Source: Heterohyrax brucei (Eukaryota; Chordata; Mammalia; Hyracoidea; Procaviidae). From it: DNA of 64,000 bases. Within the stretch, counting starts at the first letter, position 1, and every line of letters starts with the position of its first letter. The notes beneath the pieces were generated by a model. That model was given only the letters and a program-made list of their open reading frames with translations. It searched no databases and was not told the origin of the DNA. This document shows positions 37,301 to 52,300 of the stretch, in pieces. The stretch spans positions 109,715,431-109,779,430 of the forward strand of contig CM053146.1 of the NCBI GenBank assembly GCA_028571685.1, in the 5' to 3' direction. The position numbers and the translations under genes were made by a program.

Positions 37301-40300
37301 ACATTGTCGTGTTCAATGAATGCGTGTTCTCCTTTCCAACTAATGCAACTGGACACCATGCAATTTATACTTCTCTTGTATTCTGAAGTCATTATCCAGC
37401 GAACGCCTGTCTGGTCCCCATATGTTCTCTGTACGGTGCTGCTGTCACCACAGTAGAAGGCATCGGAAGCACCAGAACCCGGATTCATCCTTTTCAGGTG
37501 AAGCTTGCCTCTTTCTTGTGGGGTTTCTGTGCTTTTAATACCATTAATGACACGCGAGTCCCTGAGGTTGATAGAACAGAGCAGTCTGGGCCCTGCTGCT
37601 TACTAACTGAGCTGGAAGCAGGAGTTAATCGTGAGACATGTGGGATTTTTACGTGTAACTTCTTGGAAGGATATTCCTAGAAGACTGTTGTTTTCAGTTG
37701 CCGTTGTGTTGATTCCCGGTGACTCGTTTGTGCAGAGTAGAACTGCTCCGGGGGGGTTTCAAGGCTGTGACCTTTCAGAGGCAGACCACCAGGGCCATCT
37801 TCCAAGGTACCTTTGAGTGGGTTTGAATCATGAATTTTCCAGCTGTTAATCAAGTGCTTAACTGTTTGTACCAACCTAAACTACAGAACTTTAAAAAAAA
37901 TTTAAAGAAAATTTGATATTGTTTTTTTCCCTCCTGTGTTCTAATTGGATGCTACTCGTCCATCTTACCTATTCCAAATGTATAAAGAAAAGGGAACCAC
38001 GTGCATTTGAGGGATACAGTTTCCTTTTTTTTTCGTAAGTGGATAATAATAGGACTTTGAAGCTGAGTGGAAATCTCAACTACCAAAATATATGTTAAAT
38101 TTATACCTCGTTCTAAAGAAGGATAACAGGAGTTGTCAATGAAATTCAGGGGTCCCCTCCTCAAGCAGTGTTTTGTCAGATCTTTTGCCTCAAGGTAGAG
38201 CAGGCTGCTAACACTTTAAATTATAAAGTATCCATAATGGTGTTATTTCTACTTGTTCTTATCTAAGTTAATAAGAGTTATTTTTGAGGAGAAGATGAAA
38301 TAAGAAAAGAGATGGGGACAACATAGACAGTGGCCAAACTTTAAATTCTCTATGCTTAAAGGAATCCTAGGGTCCCTTTATTTTTTGCAAAACTTTAGAG
38401 AGAGAGAACTCTCCCCATGTCTTGGCCGAACGTTCATTTACTAACTGATGGCTAGTTCCGGTTGCTACAATATAGCCTGAAGACAGCTTCCTCTATAGGG
38501 CTGTGCTTTATAAATTTGACTCCGAAGAGAAGATGCTGGGGTGGTGGAAGGGAAAGACAAGGAAGAGACATAAAGGGAATGGGTCCTTCTTGATGGTCTC
38601 TGGATTAACAAAAAATGGCATTTTGTAAACTCCTGTGTACTAAAGCATTAAGACCATTGTTACTGTGAGGTGTGTAGGTTGGTATCTGACTCACAGCAAC
38701 CCCATGTCTAGGCTGTGATCTTTACAGGAGCAGATCCCCAGGTCTTTTCTCCTACAGAGCTGCTGAATAGGTTCAAACTGCCAACCTTTCAGTTAGCAGC
38801 CAAGTCCTTAGAAACAAATAATTTGAGATTTTTGTTTCATTTCTCAGTTTGAATGTAATTTGTTACAGTTTTCAAAGGGTTTCCATGGAGTAGCCCTTAT
38901 CTCAGTGATTCTCAACCTTCACTGTACATTGGAACCACCTAAGGATCTTTGAAGGTGTATGTCTATGCCCAATCCCCAAGGTGTATGTCTATGCCCAGTT
39001 GTCTGGAGTGCAGCATGGGCCTTGGGAATTTTAATGCTCCCGTGATGATTCTGAAGGCTGAGAACCACCTTTGATGAGGCATCAAAGCTGGTAAGGCCCA
39101 GTTATCATGGCAGCTCAGCCCGATGAGAGGGAGACACCTGTTATGAGAGAATTTTCCAGGGGCTGTCCTCAACTGGAAACCCTGGTAACATAGTAGTTAA
39201 TTGCTACAGCTGCTACCCAGAAGGTGGATAGTTCAAATCCTCAGGCACTCCTTGGAAACTCTACAGGGCAGTTCAGCTCTATAGGGTTGCTATGAGTCAG
39301 AATCAACTCCATGGTAATGAGTTTGGTTTTTTTTGGTTTCTCCTCAAATTGGAAATCCTGGTGGCTTATTGGTTAAGTGCTACAGCTGCCAACCAAAAGG
39401 CTGACAGTTCAAATCCACCAGGTTCTCCTTGGAAACTCTGTGGGGCAGTTCTACTCTTTCTTATAGGGTTTCTATGAGTTGCAATCAACTTGACGGCAGT
39501 GGGTTTGGTTTTTTGGTTCTCCTCAAACTTAAATGGGTGTACAGATTTCCTGGGCACAAGATTCTACATTTGTAACCTTTCTGTACTTCCAGGAGAGGAT
39601 TGCCAAGTGTCATGGCACCCAGTGTGGCTTCTGCTCCCCTGGGATGGTGATGTCCATCTACACACTGCTGAGGAACAACCCAGAGCCCTCTCTGGATCAG
39701 TTAACTGATGCCCTTAGTGGTAGGTCATATGTGTGTGGTTTTATTTTGAAGTAATGATGATGATGATGATAGCAGCTAATATTGAATGCCAACCGTGTGT
39801 CATGGAGTTTCTGGGTGGTGCAAACAGCATTCTTGGCTGCTAACCAAGGAGTGGAGTTCAAGTCCACTCCATACTTTGGCCTAGTGATCTCTTTCTGAAA
39901 AATAATGAGCCGTTAAAAACCCTGTGGAGCATCTTTAGGACCATGAATTGGAGTTGAGTTGGTAGTTTTGTGGGTTATTTTTGTTCATTTGTTTCAGCAA
40001 CTGCTTTTGCTACTGCATAATACCTTTGGTCTGTCTGTCAACTGAAACTTAGCCCTTAAATATGACTACACATGCAGAGTTTCTGGCTTGAAATCATTGT
40101 GCTCTTTCAGCATATATCACAAGCAGAAGACAAAGGCTGTTTATAGAAAGAAAGTACTAATAGCTGAGTTATTAGAATCTGTCTGAGACCCTCAACCAAA
40201 TACCCTAATACAGTGATGGAAAAATCAAGTGGACTGAATTATCAATCTGGGCTTCCTTCTACGATGGACACCTTCTTCCCATCCTGCGTTTGACCTACTG

Positions 40301-43300
40301 TGCCTCTCTCTAGGTGGTTAATAAAGTTGGGTTTTCTCCCTTCAGGTAACCTGTGTCGTTGCACTGGGTACAGGCCCATAATAGATGCTTGCAAGACTTT
40401 CTCTAAAGTAAGTAGAAAAACCTCATTATTGAGTATACTTTCCCCAATGTCACAAAACCAAAGGTGTGATATGGGAGTAGCCGTTGTTGCTACTACAGGG
40501 CTCCTGCTTATCTCAAGGTATCTAATCGCTGTTATTTGATCTTGGGCAGGGCACTTAGTGTCATTCATTGAACCTGCCCTGGTAATCACATAATAAGAAC
40601 CTAAGCACTCAGGCCTCAGTTGTGGTCATTGCTTCATAGGAGTCTTTCCTGACCTGACAGCTGGTCTTGTGGTCACTGTATGTGCGCACACCACTTCACG
40701 GGGTCTGTCACACTGTGGTGCACTTGCCTGTTGGCTTTTCTGTCTTTTTACCAGCCTGTGGGCTGTTTGACAGCAGAGGCTATGTTCTTCCAGGGCTGGT
40801 CGCCATACATTAACTGAGTAGCAGCTCAGTAGATACTTGTTGAGTGAGTGAATTGGACAGACAGTCCTGAAAATGAGGAACTTAGATTGCCCTTTGGAAG
40901 TTAGACTATAGCATCAATACATAATGGATCAGAACAAAACAATGAGTATATGAGTAATGCTTGTTAATACCCCTTGCTAATATTTATCTAAAATATTAAA
41001 TATTTTAAATATTAAATATTAATGCCAGCAGCTAGTAATTGTTAAATTTAATATTTATTATATACAAAACTGTTGTAATATCTTTACATATTTTAGCTTA
41101 TTTAGTAATATCTGATTATTCTTCAAATACTTTGAATATTAATTTTGAATTCAGATTTTCTTGTAATCTCTTATTCTTTTATTAGAAATTAGTTTGTCTG
41201 CCTCTAAGTAACATGGCATTCTTTCTTGACAGTTAACAGTATTGATTGTGTATTATGTACCAACTGGCAGTCACTTATTTTATCAGTAGTTACTAGAATC
41301 AGCAGTAAATTCTGTGTCATTTTTTTTCACCAAAAGACTACTGGCTGCTGTCAAGGGAAAGAAAATGGAGTTTGCTGTTTGGATCAAGAAATAAATGGAT
41401 TGCCAGAATTTGAAGAAGGAAGTGAGGTCTGTAAAGTGTAAATGTTTTATAAGGGTTTCTCAGGACATGACCAACAATCAGGTGACTCTTGGGAAGAATA
41501 AGTGACTGCCTAAGTTGATGAATTTAAGGCATGTCAACATGTCAACTCTTCCAGTCGTACTCCACCTCTATGAAAATAATAATAATCTAGCCTAGTAACT
41601 TATCCTTCATTCCAGGTATTACTCCTGTTCAAATAAAATCATCTATGGGGGAGAAAGTAGGTTGATCTCTTCTATGCCTTAGTTTTAAAAAGCCCTTTTC
41701 AAGTCGTTTTTAAAGGACTGGAGGTGCAGATGTGAGAGAGATGGAAGAATAGTGGTAGGAGAGATGGAAATTCTAGAAAATATTTTCGGCTGTGTTGGCT
41801 ACTCCTGCGTGCCTGCCTGCACTGCTGTCCCCAGACTCCAAAGACAATGTACAGACAGTGATACAGGCTTTGGAGGCCCGTTGACATCTGTGTGGAGCTG
41901 CTGGTGACCAGATCTGCTTTAGAGCCCTTGAGGTTAGATCCCAGGGATGTCACTGAACAGCTGGGTGGTTATTTATCTATCTGCTTCTGATACTTTCTCT
42001 TTATAAGACAAATCCAAAACTCTTCCCGGAAGAAGCATTTCTGCCATTGGACCCAACCCAGGAGTTGATCTTTCCTCCTGAGCTAATGGTGAGTAAGACA
42101 GTATTGGACTTGTCCTAGAGGAATCCAGGGTGAAATACCAGGAAGGGTATTTTCTAGTGAAGCCTCTCAAGTGCTGATTTGAAAATAGATAATATCTGTC
42201 TCCTTGGTCCAAGGTGTGGGACTGAGGCAGAGGTAGAAGAATGGGGGTGGGAGTCACCAGGAGGAGGCAGTTGAGTTCACTGTAAAAAGCACCCCTGTTG
42301 TCTACAAGAAAAGTAAAGGCATTTGTAGATGGACATGTGTTTTTTACTTCCAGTTTTACTGAAGCATAGAATGATTTGACTGAATAAGTGAATTCCTTTA
42401 AGAGAAAATTGTTCTAGGGAAGAGTCCCTAGAAGGAGGATTTTTTTTTTTGGTCATAGTCTTATCTTGAGCTGACTCCTAGTGAAACTCTAGTTTTAGGT
42501 CAAGCTTTTTCTTAAGACTCAGTATGTCCTTTCTGTGCTCCTACAAGTGGAGCCCTAGTAGCCCAGTGGTTAAGTTCTGGGCCGCTAACTGCAAAGTTGA
42601 TGATTTGAACCCACTGACTGCTCAGCAGGAAAAAAGACCTGGCAATCTGCTCTTGTAAAGGTAATGGCCTAGGACTCCCTGAGGGACAGTCCCACTTGAT
42701 CCTGTAGGGCTACCATGAGTTGGAATTGACTCAACAGCACACAACAACAACAGCACACAACAACAACAGCTTCTATAATAATGAAGTAGAACAGATGAAA
42801 GTGTCACAAGTTGATCTTGGGTCCCTGTTGCTTTTTCGATAGATCATAGCTGAGAAACAACCCAAAAGGACTAGGGTGTTTTGTGGAGAGAGAATGACAT
42901 GGATTTCTCCAGTGACCCTAAAGGAACTTCTGGAAGCTAAAGTCAACTATCCTCAGGCTCCTATTGTGATGGGGAACACCTCTGTGGGTATGTGGGACCC
43001 CAGAGTCTGCTTTGGGGAAACTGATGGAAGCGTTCCGTGGGTGGAGAGCACCTCACATGTGGATATTCTAAGGAAAAGCAGCCTGAAATAGCATCTGTAG
43101 TCCATTAGATACTTTTTAAGCCAATCCCATAAAAAAATCTGTATTGCCACCCGTTGGAGGAATACACAGATTTGCCCACACAAGGGCTTCTTCGTAGCAA
43201 ATCCACAGCAACAATGGCAGTGGATGCTCTCTTGCCTTTCTACTGGGGCTTGATCTTAGGCTTGTGTTTGATAATTGCTCTTTGTTTCTTCTGTGTGGTG

Positions 43301-46300
43301 TCTCAATATGTATTACAAGTTTTTCTTAAACTGTAGTTTCGAGTTCTGCCCACTGTAGCCAGTGTAGGCTCAGTTTGACTGCCTACATCTCTGAGGAGTC
43401 TCCATGTGGCTCAAGTTTTAAGGCTCAAGTTTTAAGGCATGTGTGTATGTGTATGTGTGAGTGATTTGACAACAGACCAGTAGAAAGATAATGTAAATCT
43501 TGAACAGTTAAAGACATTAGCAATTGTATCAGTATTAATTCATCTCTTGTAACAAATTTACTGCATGAATGTAAGATGTTAATCAGCGGGTAAACAGTAT
43601 GCAGAGGACCAGGGTGTCTGTGGAAACTCTACTTGCTGTGCAATTTTTCTGTAAACCTAAAACTACTCTAAAAAAGTATAGTCGTTTGAATTTTTTAAGG
43701 CAGTAATTCCCTTCATTCTAGTCTTCATCTTCTTATTTTGTTTTCTAATCTTTTAGGACCTGAAGTGAAATTTAAAGGCGTCTTTCATCCAGTTGTTCTT
43801 TTTCCTGATGGCATTGCAGAACTGAGTGTTGTAAAACAAGCACACGATGGTGAGTTCTTAAGATCCCTGTTTTCTTAGTTAAAAGGCACTCATTAATTTC
43901 CCTTGCACAATTGAGAAGCAGAAAAAGCATCATTCCTAATTGTAATAGAGAGATTCTTGTAAGAATGATAATGTACTGGAAAGAGGTCTGAGGGAGAAGT
44001 CTTTATTGTTATACTAGATATTAACTGTCTGGTTTTTGCTGAAAAATATTTTGTGGTTGCAGTATCAGAGAAATATATTAGTTATTGAATAAACGGTGCA
44101 GTGCTAGGTGCTAGATGGAAGATGCAGACGAATGGAACACATTCTTTGTTCTTCACAAACATAGTAGTAAGCAAAGCAAGTTTATATAACAAGCAAAGTA
44201 CACAATGATTTTTCGATTTGTAAGAGAAGTGGATTTAATGACAGAGGCAATGCAAATGTGGTTTTGGAGTGTAAGGTCTGGAGTCTGATTCTTTTTAATT
44301 TTATTTTGTTGTAAAGAATGTACACAACAAGATTTATAGGAACTCAGTCATTTCTACATGTACCTTTTAGTGATGTTGATTACATTTTTTCAAGTTGTTC
44401 CTCTCCAGTTAATGTAAACTCACTGATCCCTAAGGTTCTTAAGGTTTCTTTTGAGTTTCTGTTGTCAGTTTGATCCCGTATAGACAGTAGGTTATAATTC
44501 TTGATTATGCCACAAAATATGTGTAAGAAAATAGATAAGTTATCTAACTGAATCTCAGTTTCTTCATTTGTGAAATAAGGCGATTAATATAGACTTGTTA
44601 GGATTCAACGAGATTCTATAAAATATTCTATGTAGTGCCTGACACCAGGACTGTTCAAAGAATTTAGCCTCCATCACCAGCATTACCACCATCATGCCGT
44701 CATCTGCATCACCTGTATCACCTTCACTGCCCCACATCACCTGTATCACCTACACCACCTGCACCACGTCATCATCTCCATCACTGTCATCATTTCCATC
44801 ATCATCATCACCTCTGACGTCACTGTTACTTCAGCTACTACTGTCGTTTCTGTCACCGCTGTCACCACTGTCTTAGATTGAATTTTGTGACTCAAAAATA
44901 TGCATAGAAATTTGTCTGGGCCGTGATGCCTGATATTGTGTATGCTATAAACTGTGCCTGTAATGTTAGTGAGGGAGGCTGAGTTGCAGTTGTATTGGTG
45001 AAACAGGACTCAATGTGTAAGATTTTTTGTGCCTTAAGGCAGACTTTTGAAATACAAAGGAAAGAAGTTTGCAGAGAGCTGGCGACCTCATACCATCAAG
45101 AAAAAAGGCAGTGCTGAGAGCTAAGCATGTCCCTTAGAATGGACCAGGGTCCCTGGGCCTTAGAAACTTCCAGTCCAGGGGAAAATTGATGACAAGGAAC
45201 TTCTTCCAAAGGCAGCAGAGAAACCCTTCTGCTAGAGATGACTCTTTGAATTTGGACCTTGCCTTACTGGACTGTGACAAATAAAATTTCTCTTTTTAGA
45301 GCCACCCACTTGTGGTATTTCTGTTACAGCAGCACTAGATGACTAAGACAGCTACCATCACTACCATCACCTGCATCACCTCTGACACCTGTCACCTCTG
45401 TCACCTCATCACCGCCATCACTAGAATCACCTCCATCACCACCATTGCTACCATCAACTCCATCACCACCAATAAGCAGGGCACAATAATATCTAGTATA
45501 AAGTTTCCATATTAGCAGCTCTGATCTCGCAAGCATTTCGAGGTCGGTAGTGACTGCTTTCTGTTACTTGCAAATCATTTCAGGGCTGACCATAGGTGCA
45601 AGCCTCAGCCTGGCTCAGGTGAAGGACATCCTGTTTGATGTGATCCGGAAACTTCCAGAGGATAAAACACAGACATTTCAAGCTCTCCTGAAGCATTTAA
45701 GAACTCTAGCTGGTTTACAGATCAGGAACATGGCTGTATGTATTTGGTGACAGTAAACTCTTTGATGGATGTCTCTTGGGTGACTGTTTCAGGGGAATCA
45801 TGACATTGTCTGTCATTCTTATGGAACAGATGGAAAGAATAGTGTCCTAAAGTGTTCCTTCATGCTTACATCAGCACTTTTGTGTCAGTAATTACATTGA
45901 TGTTGTTGGGTGCTATGGAGTCAGTTTTAGGCTCATAGTGACCCCATGTGACAGAGTAGAACTGCCCTATATGGTTTCCAAGATTTTAATAATTACAGGA
46001 GCAGATGGCTAGGTATTTTTTCCCATGGAGTCACTGCTGGGTTTGAACCTCTGACCTTTCCATGAGTGGCTGATCACTGAACCCTTGTGGCTCCAGGGCT
46101 CTCGTGTAAGTACATTACTGGAGTGAAAATGACTCTTTATATTTTTTAAAAGACTTTAGGAGGCCACATCATGAGTAGGCATCTAGATTCTGATCTGAAT
46201 ATCCTCCTGGTGGTCAGCAATTGTACCCTCAACTTGCTATCAAAAGGTAAGTGGCAGCTCCTGCTTGGGAATTACTAAGCCTGCTCTTCCTGCTGTTTTT

Positions 46301-49300
46301 CCTATTTTCCAGGAAGTCTACTTTTGAAAGTGATTCTTCCCTAGAATGTTAATAATTCTCTGTAGCTTTCTGGGTGATGGACAGGTTAGTCAGTCTGATC
46401 CTAATTCCACACATTCCTAATCTCTTCGTGTCTTTCTTTTTGTGACCTTGTGTTAGATATTTTTCTATACTGATCACCGTATGTTGAACATGCTTATGTT
46501 AGTTAGTATCTAGATGCGACCTAAGTAGTGAAGAGAACTATCTGCTGTTGAGAACTATCGGGCCCCTTTTGTCAAGACATTCTCTAGGTAGTATTCTGAC
46601 ACCGGTGTCGTGATGTGGGCTTATACTTAATTTATACTTCATAGAAACCCATGTTTTTTTTTTCCTACTGAACAGTAGATGAATTTCATCCTGCATTTAT
46701 TTAACTATTGTGTTTTGAAACTAAGGCCAGAACTTTCTATTTATCTTATTTTAAGTTGTTCAACAATTATTAGGAAGTTGCTATATCTTTTCCCCATTTG
46801 AAAATATGGACTAGTTTTCTATGGCCTGCACGATTAAATATCTGTTCCTTATTATCTAAATCACAAAATTAGGGAGGGAAATTTACATTCAGAGTTGCTA
46901 ATTTAAGTAGCATCCCTTTAAAAGTTCATACATTGCAAATGAAATTCTGTGATTTGACCAGAGACATTAAAAGCCTCTTACCTTTCATCCCAAGGTACAT
47001 TTTGTTATATCTTTAAAGTCTTCTCCCCATAATACATTGATTAAACAAATAAAGTTCCTTAGGAGCTGTAAGACAGTATAAACAGATAAGACAGTGTGTC
47101 ACTGGTAGAGAAACTTATGAACTTATGGAAGATAATTTGTTTATTTACTTTTGTGTCCCTGGTACCTAAAATGGTTCCTGGCTATAAGCAATAAATGTAT
47201 GTTAGATGACTTAATCAGTATATCAAAAGAGATACCAATATCTACCCTCTAATCAAAAAGCTAAAAGTAACCTGTGCTGTTGAGGAAGGGGATTGCTGAG
47301 GTCCTGTTCTACATGCAACTCCAGGCTACTCTCCTAGATTTGTTTTTGTTTGTAAGTAAGCAAGGGGAAAAAAAAACAGAGTGTGGATTGGAAAAAAGCA
47401 TCAGAAGATACTACTATAGGGTATTTCTCCCATACGGTTAGTTTCCTTAGGTGTTTGGTAGCATATTTCCTAGGTTTCAGGAGTTTGATTTTTTTAAGTA
47501 GACAAAATAGACTCCAGAGAAAGTATAATTTCTTTCTGCAGAAGGAGAGCGGCAGATTCCTTTAAATGAGCAGTTTCTCAGAAAATGCTCTAATGCAGAT
47601 CTTAAGCCTGAAGAGATCTTGGTCTCTGTGAACATCCCCTACTCAAGGAAGGTGAGAATGCCCTTCTTTCAATTTTGTGGTTTAATCTGGGAGTCTCCAG
47701 TTTGTTCAGTCTAACACATAACAAGGTAAGAAAGGGTATTGAGTGTTCACAGAGGCAATAAAAGCCCAACTTCAGAAAATGGTGTAAGATCGTTATTTTA
47801 AGAAGAATTCTTACCTTTTGCTAGTATTATGCCTTCCCTTCTATTTCCAGGGAAACCATGGTGGCATAGTGGTTAAGTGCTATGGTTGCTAATCAAAAGG
47901 TTGGCAGATTGAATTCACCACGCTCTCCTTGGAAACTCTATCAGGCAGTTCTACTCTGTCCTGTAGGGTTGCTATGAGTCAGAATTGAATGGAGGGCTGT
48001 AGATTTTTATTCTTTCCAGAATCAAGACTGTCTCTGCCATTCTCTGTATCTCTCCATTTCTGTCTGTTTCTATGCCAGTTACTCTAAGGTTACTTCCTAA
48101 GAGATTTTTAAAAACATCTCATCTTTCCTTTTCCTACCTAAGATTTGAAAAATATATCTCTGCCTGTATGCTGGGATTTGAAAGAAGGTAAAAAAAGCAA
48201 ATGAACAAAAAACTTTCAGTAGAACAGAGTGGAAATAACAAGGGATTTGTAGTCAGGCAAATACAGGTTTGAATCCCAATTTCAACACCTGCTGTAACTT
48301 TGAATTGCTATTGGGATCACTGTGAATCTTAGGTTACTCTTCTGTAAAATGGGAATAATCAGACCTGCACCAGAGAACATGTGAGGAGCACCAGCTGTGG
48401 CAACATGCATCTGCTGCCTAGGGCATAGGTGGTGCTCAGTGTGCTTCTATGTGTGACACTTAACTTTGGCTTTCAGTGGGAATTTGTGTCTGCCTTCCGA
48501 CAAGCTCAGCGGCAACAGAATGCACTGGCGACAGTCAATGCAGGGATGAGAGTCTTTTTTGGAGAAGGGGAGGGCATCATCAGAGAGTTATCCATCTCCT
48601 ATGGCGGTGTTGGTCCAACCACCATCTGTGCAAAGAATTCCTGCCAAAAACTCATTGGGAGGTATGGCATCATGTCATTAAAACCAAGTAATGAAGCAGC
48701 TCTTTTTGTGGTGAGATGTAACTACAAGAAGAAAAACAGTTCCTTTCTAGTTAGTGGCATGAATTTCCAGTAAGATTTCTTGATTATGTATGGTGATATT
48801 TCTATACGTCTTGAGCTGAGCGAACTCAGAAGCAGGTGTTGTGTTGTGTGTGTGTGAGAGAGAGACAGAGTGGGAACAACTATCTCCCACTAGAATAATT
48901 TACTATAATGAAAAATAGATCTTGTTAGTTTGTTCTGTACTAAATTTCTAAATACATTAGCTTGACTCACTTCTTATACCTATAGGTAATACTAATAGCT
49001 AATATATCTCGAACACTTACTAGGTATCAAATACTCTTTCCACAGAAATACTATCGATTAGTGGCATAAACTTGAACTATTTACTGCCTGGGCCCTAATC
49101 TCAGCTCAACTTCTGTTAACTGTGGGATTTCAGTCAGCTTGCAGTAGCTCAGTTTCTTCATTTGTCAAGGGGCATAATCATATCTACCCCATATATAGAT
49201 GAAAGGATTAAATGAGTGAATACATATCAGGTGCTGACAACATAGTCTGGTATGCAGTCGTGGTGCATGTTAGGTAATGCAAGATTCGTTACTGCTAGGC

Positions 49301-52300
49301 TGAGGATTTTCTGTGGTTGTCATTTCTTTCTCATGATCACTTAGTGTGGAAGATTCTGCTATTATTACCCTCTTACAGATGACAAGTGATGGTGTCTGGG
49401 CGAGACACCTTGAGAGTCCTGGAACCCTGATTTGAATGCAGGTTACTTGGCTCCAGAGGTTGTCCAGTTGTTTCCTGCATTAAACTAGAGCTCTTTGCCT
49501 TATGGAGGAGCCCAGGTGATGTGGTGATTAAACTCTCAGCTACCAACCAAAAGGTTGAACATTTGACACTTCAGCTTCTCTGGAGGAGAAAGATGTGGCA
49601 ACTGTCTTCCCTAAAGATTTACAGCCTTGGAGACTCTGTGGAACACTTGTACTCTGTCCTGTAGGGTTACTGTGAGTCAGAATCAACTTGACAGCAGTGG
49701 GGATTTGCCTTTCACACTAGTTGAACCTGTGCAGTGGTGAATTCTGTGAGGCTGAGAGACTTCTCTGTTGACTCTCACAGGCCCTGGAATGAAGAGATGC
49801 TGGATGCAGCCTGCAGACTGATTCTGGACGAAGTCTCCCTCCCAGGCTCGGCGCCGGGTGGGAAAGTGGAATTCAAGCGAACTCTCATCATCAGCTTCCT
49901 CTTCAGATTTTACCTGGAAGTGGCGCAGAGTTTGAAGATGATGGTAGATGAAACTGACCATGCATTTGCTTTCCCAGTATTAGGGGTCATGATGACACCC
50001 AAAGTGAAGACAACCCCTGCCAAATATCTGTAGAATGTAAAGCGCAAGACAAAAGGAACAGCCTGTGGGCTTACTGGGCATATATCAGGCTATGTGTTGA
50101 CTTGGGTGGGAGTTCAGGGAGGAATTGCAAAGACTGCTCAGAGTTACATGGATTTTAACACTACTCACTTAATGACTTTCTGATGTTTTTCTGGAGGGTG
50201 TGTAGACTTGCTAGTGACTCGAACATATTTTCCCCCAAGAAAGCATTTCCTCTACTTGTTCAGACTTGTTTTCATGCTGTTGATTTTCTTCTCTAGATTC
50301 AGCTTCATTTCTCTTACTTCTAAGATGATGGCAGCTACTGTACATAGTTATTATGAAATGAGTCATTGGTTACTAGCACTCCAGAGAAACATAATGAAGA
50401 CCCCATCATAGTGTTCGTAACAGTAGTGGTAATAGTCCAGTCATTCTCTTGCCTGCATTCGCCTAGGACAAACAAGTAGTTACAAGATTGTTAGCTAGGA
50501 GGTACATACTAACAGAATTTCTCTGAATAATTTCCTAGATCCAAAGGGAAGTGGAAGCACCTTGACCTCATTAACTGCATGCTACCACTAGTTGACTAAA
50601 CTAGACTAAAAGCCAAGAACACTCTTCATGTGGTGTAGAACTTACTGTTTCTGTTGGTGTTAGCTGCCATTCAGTCAGTTCTGACTTATAGCCGTCTTAT
50701 GTACAACAACATCAAACACTTCTTCGTCCTGTGCCATGCCCACTGTTGTTGCTATGCATGAACCCGTTGTTGCAGCCACTGTGTTAGTCCACCTTGTTGA
50801 GAGTCTTCCTCTTTTGCTGACCTTTTACCAAGCATGGTGTCTTTCTCCAGGAACTGATCCCTTCTGACAATATATCTAAAGTATGTAAGATGTAATCTCA
50901 CCATCCTTGACTCTAAGGAGTACTCCAGTTGTATTTCTTCCAAGACAAGTCCATCCTTTCTTTAGGCAGTCTGTGATATAGTCAGTGTTCTTCTCCAACA
51001 CCACAATTGAAAGGCATCAGATTTTCTTCTATCGTATGATCACTTTAAATAAGAGACAAAGTTGTCTCTTATCATTGCTCTTGAGGGTACCTTCTCATTA
51101 TAGATGGGAACAAGAAACAAAAGGGTTTTGTCAAATTGTTGAGAATGGAGGCTGGAAAGCATCTATCAGTCCATTTGCCAGCAAGTAATGAAAAGAGAAA
51201 AAGGAAAACTAACTATAAATTTGCCCAATTAGTACCAAGCTAATGCAATTTATTAATAAATTAAGTGATATAATTTAAGGCTTTCACATGATAACTGTAT
51301 ACCTTCAACTTTCTCTCTTTAAAACTCATGGCCATCATTGGCTTCAATTATCTTAGAATTTTTTAAATTATAAAAAGTGGTTGTTGGATTTAACATTTAA
51401 AGGCTTGTATGAAGACCAAAATGACCCATTTCATTCAGGCCTAAGAAATACGGTTCATGGGGATCAGAAATGCTTCTTCTCTGAATTGTCCTTTCCACCT
51501 GGTTGGCCAGGTGGGGCAGAGCAGTGTTGTGTGGTCATTTGCAGTTGTGTCTTTTTGCTCTGATATTTTCTTGGTTTACCTATTCTCTTCCTTTCCTTTT
51601 TATTTACTTCTATTTCCCTTGTATTGTTGATTAATAAGCCCTCAAATCATTTTGGAAAGTATGTGAAAGTATCATAGGAAATGTGGAGATACTAGGAGTC
51701 AGTGATACACTACTGTTTGGCTCTTCACAATAGAGATGGTATATACGTACCCTTCAGAGTATACGTCCTTAAGACCAAGAGCTGCCTGTATCCCCAGATT
51801 GCCGAATGTGGCAAGTGCTTCTGTATTTGTCAGCTTGAGAGTTTATATGCTTGCTAAGAATCCCGTGACACTCCCTTCCAAAGTCATCCTGGCACATTTT
51901 AAAATTCTGCAACCATTCTCCTTTTCAGGACCCTCTTCACTGTCCTAGCCTTGCAGACAAGGATGAAAGTGCTTTAGAAGATCTTCATTCCACACGTCAC
52001 CAGAGTGTAGTAACGTACCAGGTCAGTGGCACTTATTCATTTATTTATTTTATTCCCAGCGCCAGGACTGCAGCTCGTCCATCTGAACAATCCCACTTGT
52101 CTCTCAAGCTTTACAGACACAAGCTTCCCTCTAGTGATCCACAGCCTCCATTAGTGTTAAGGAAAACTTCAAAGTCATTGAATAGTGGTGATTAAAAACA
52201 AACAAATGCAGTGGTCATTTTAAAGAAAAATGTCTATTTTGACCTTGAAGGTTGTGTGTTTTGTACTGTGACCTTGTGCCATGACATGAACAAGCTGTCT

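Larger units (their letters stand above)
43850..45583. other. Intron 10
   Basis: Order of content: an old reversed LINE tail at about 44285-44470; a MIR-like fossil at 44512-44650 ('tctaactgaatctcagtttcttcatttgtgaaataagg'); then a CATCAC-type microsatellite split by an LTR. No exon was seen. Confidence 0.55.

Noticed and set aside
45324-45536. Gly/Asp-rich minus-strand frame
   Set aside because: Translation of the CATCACC microsatellite; no coding support.
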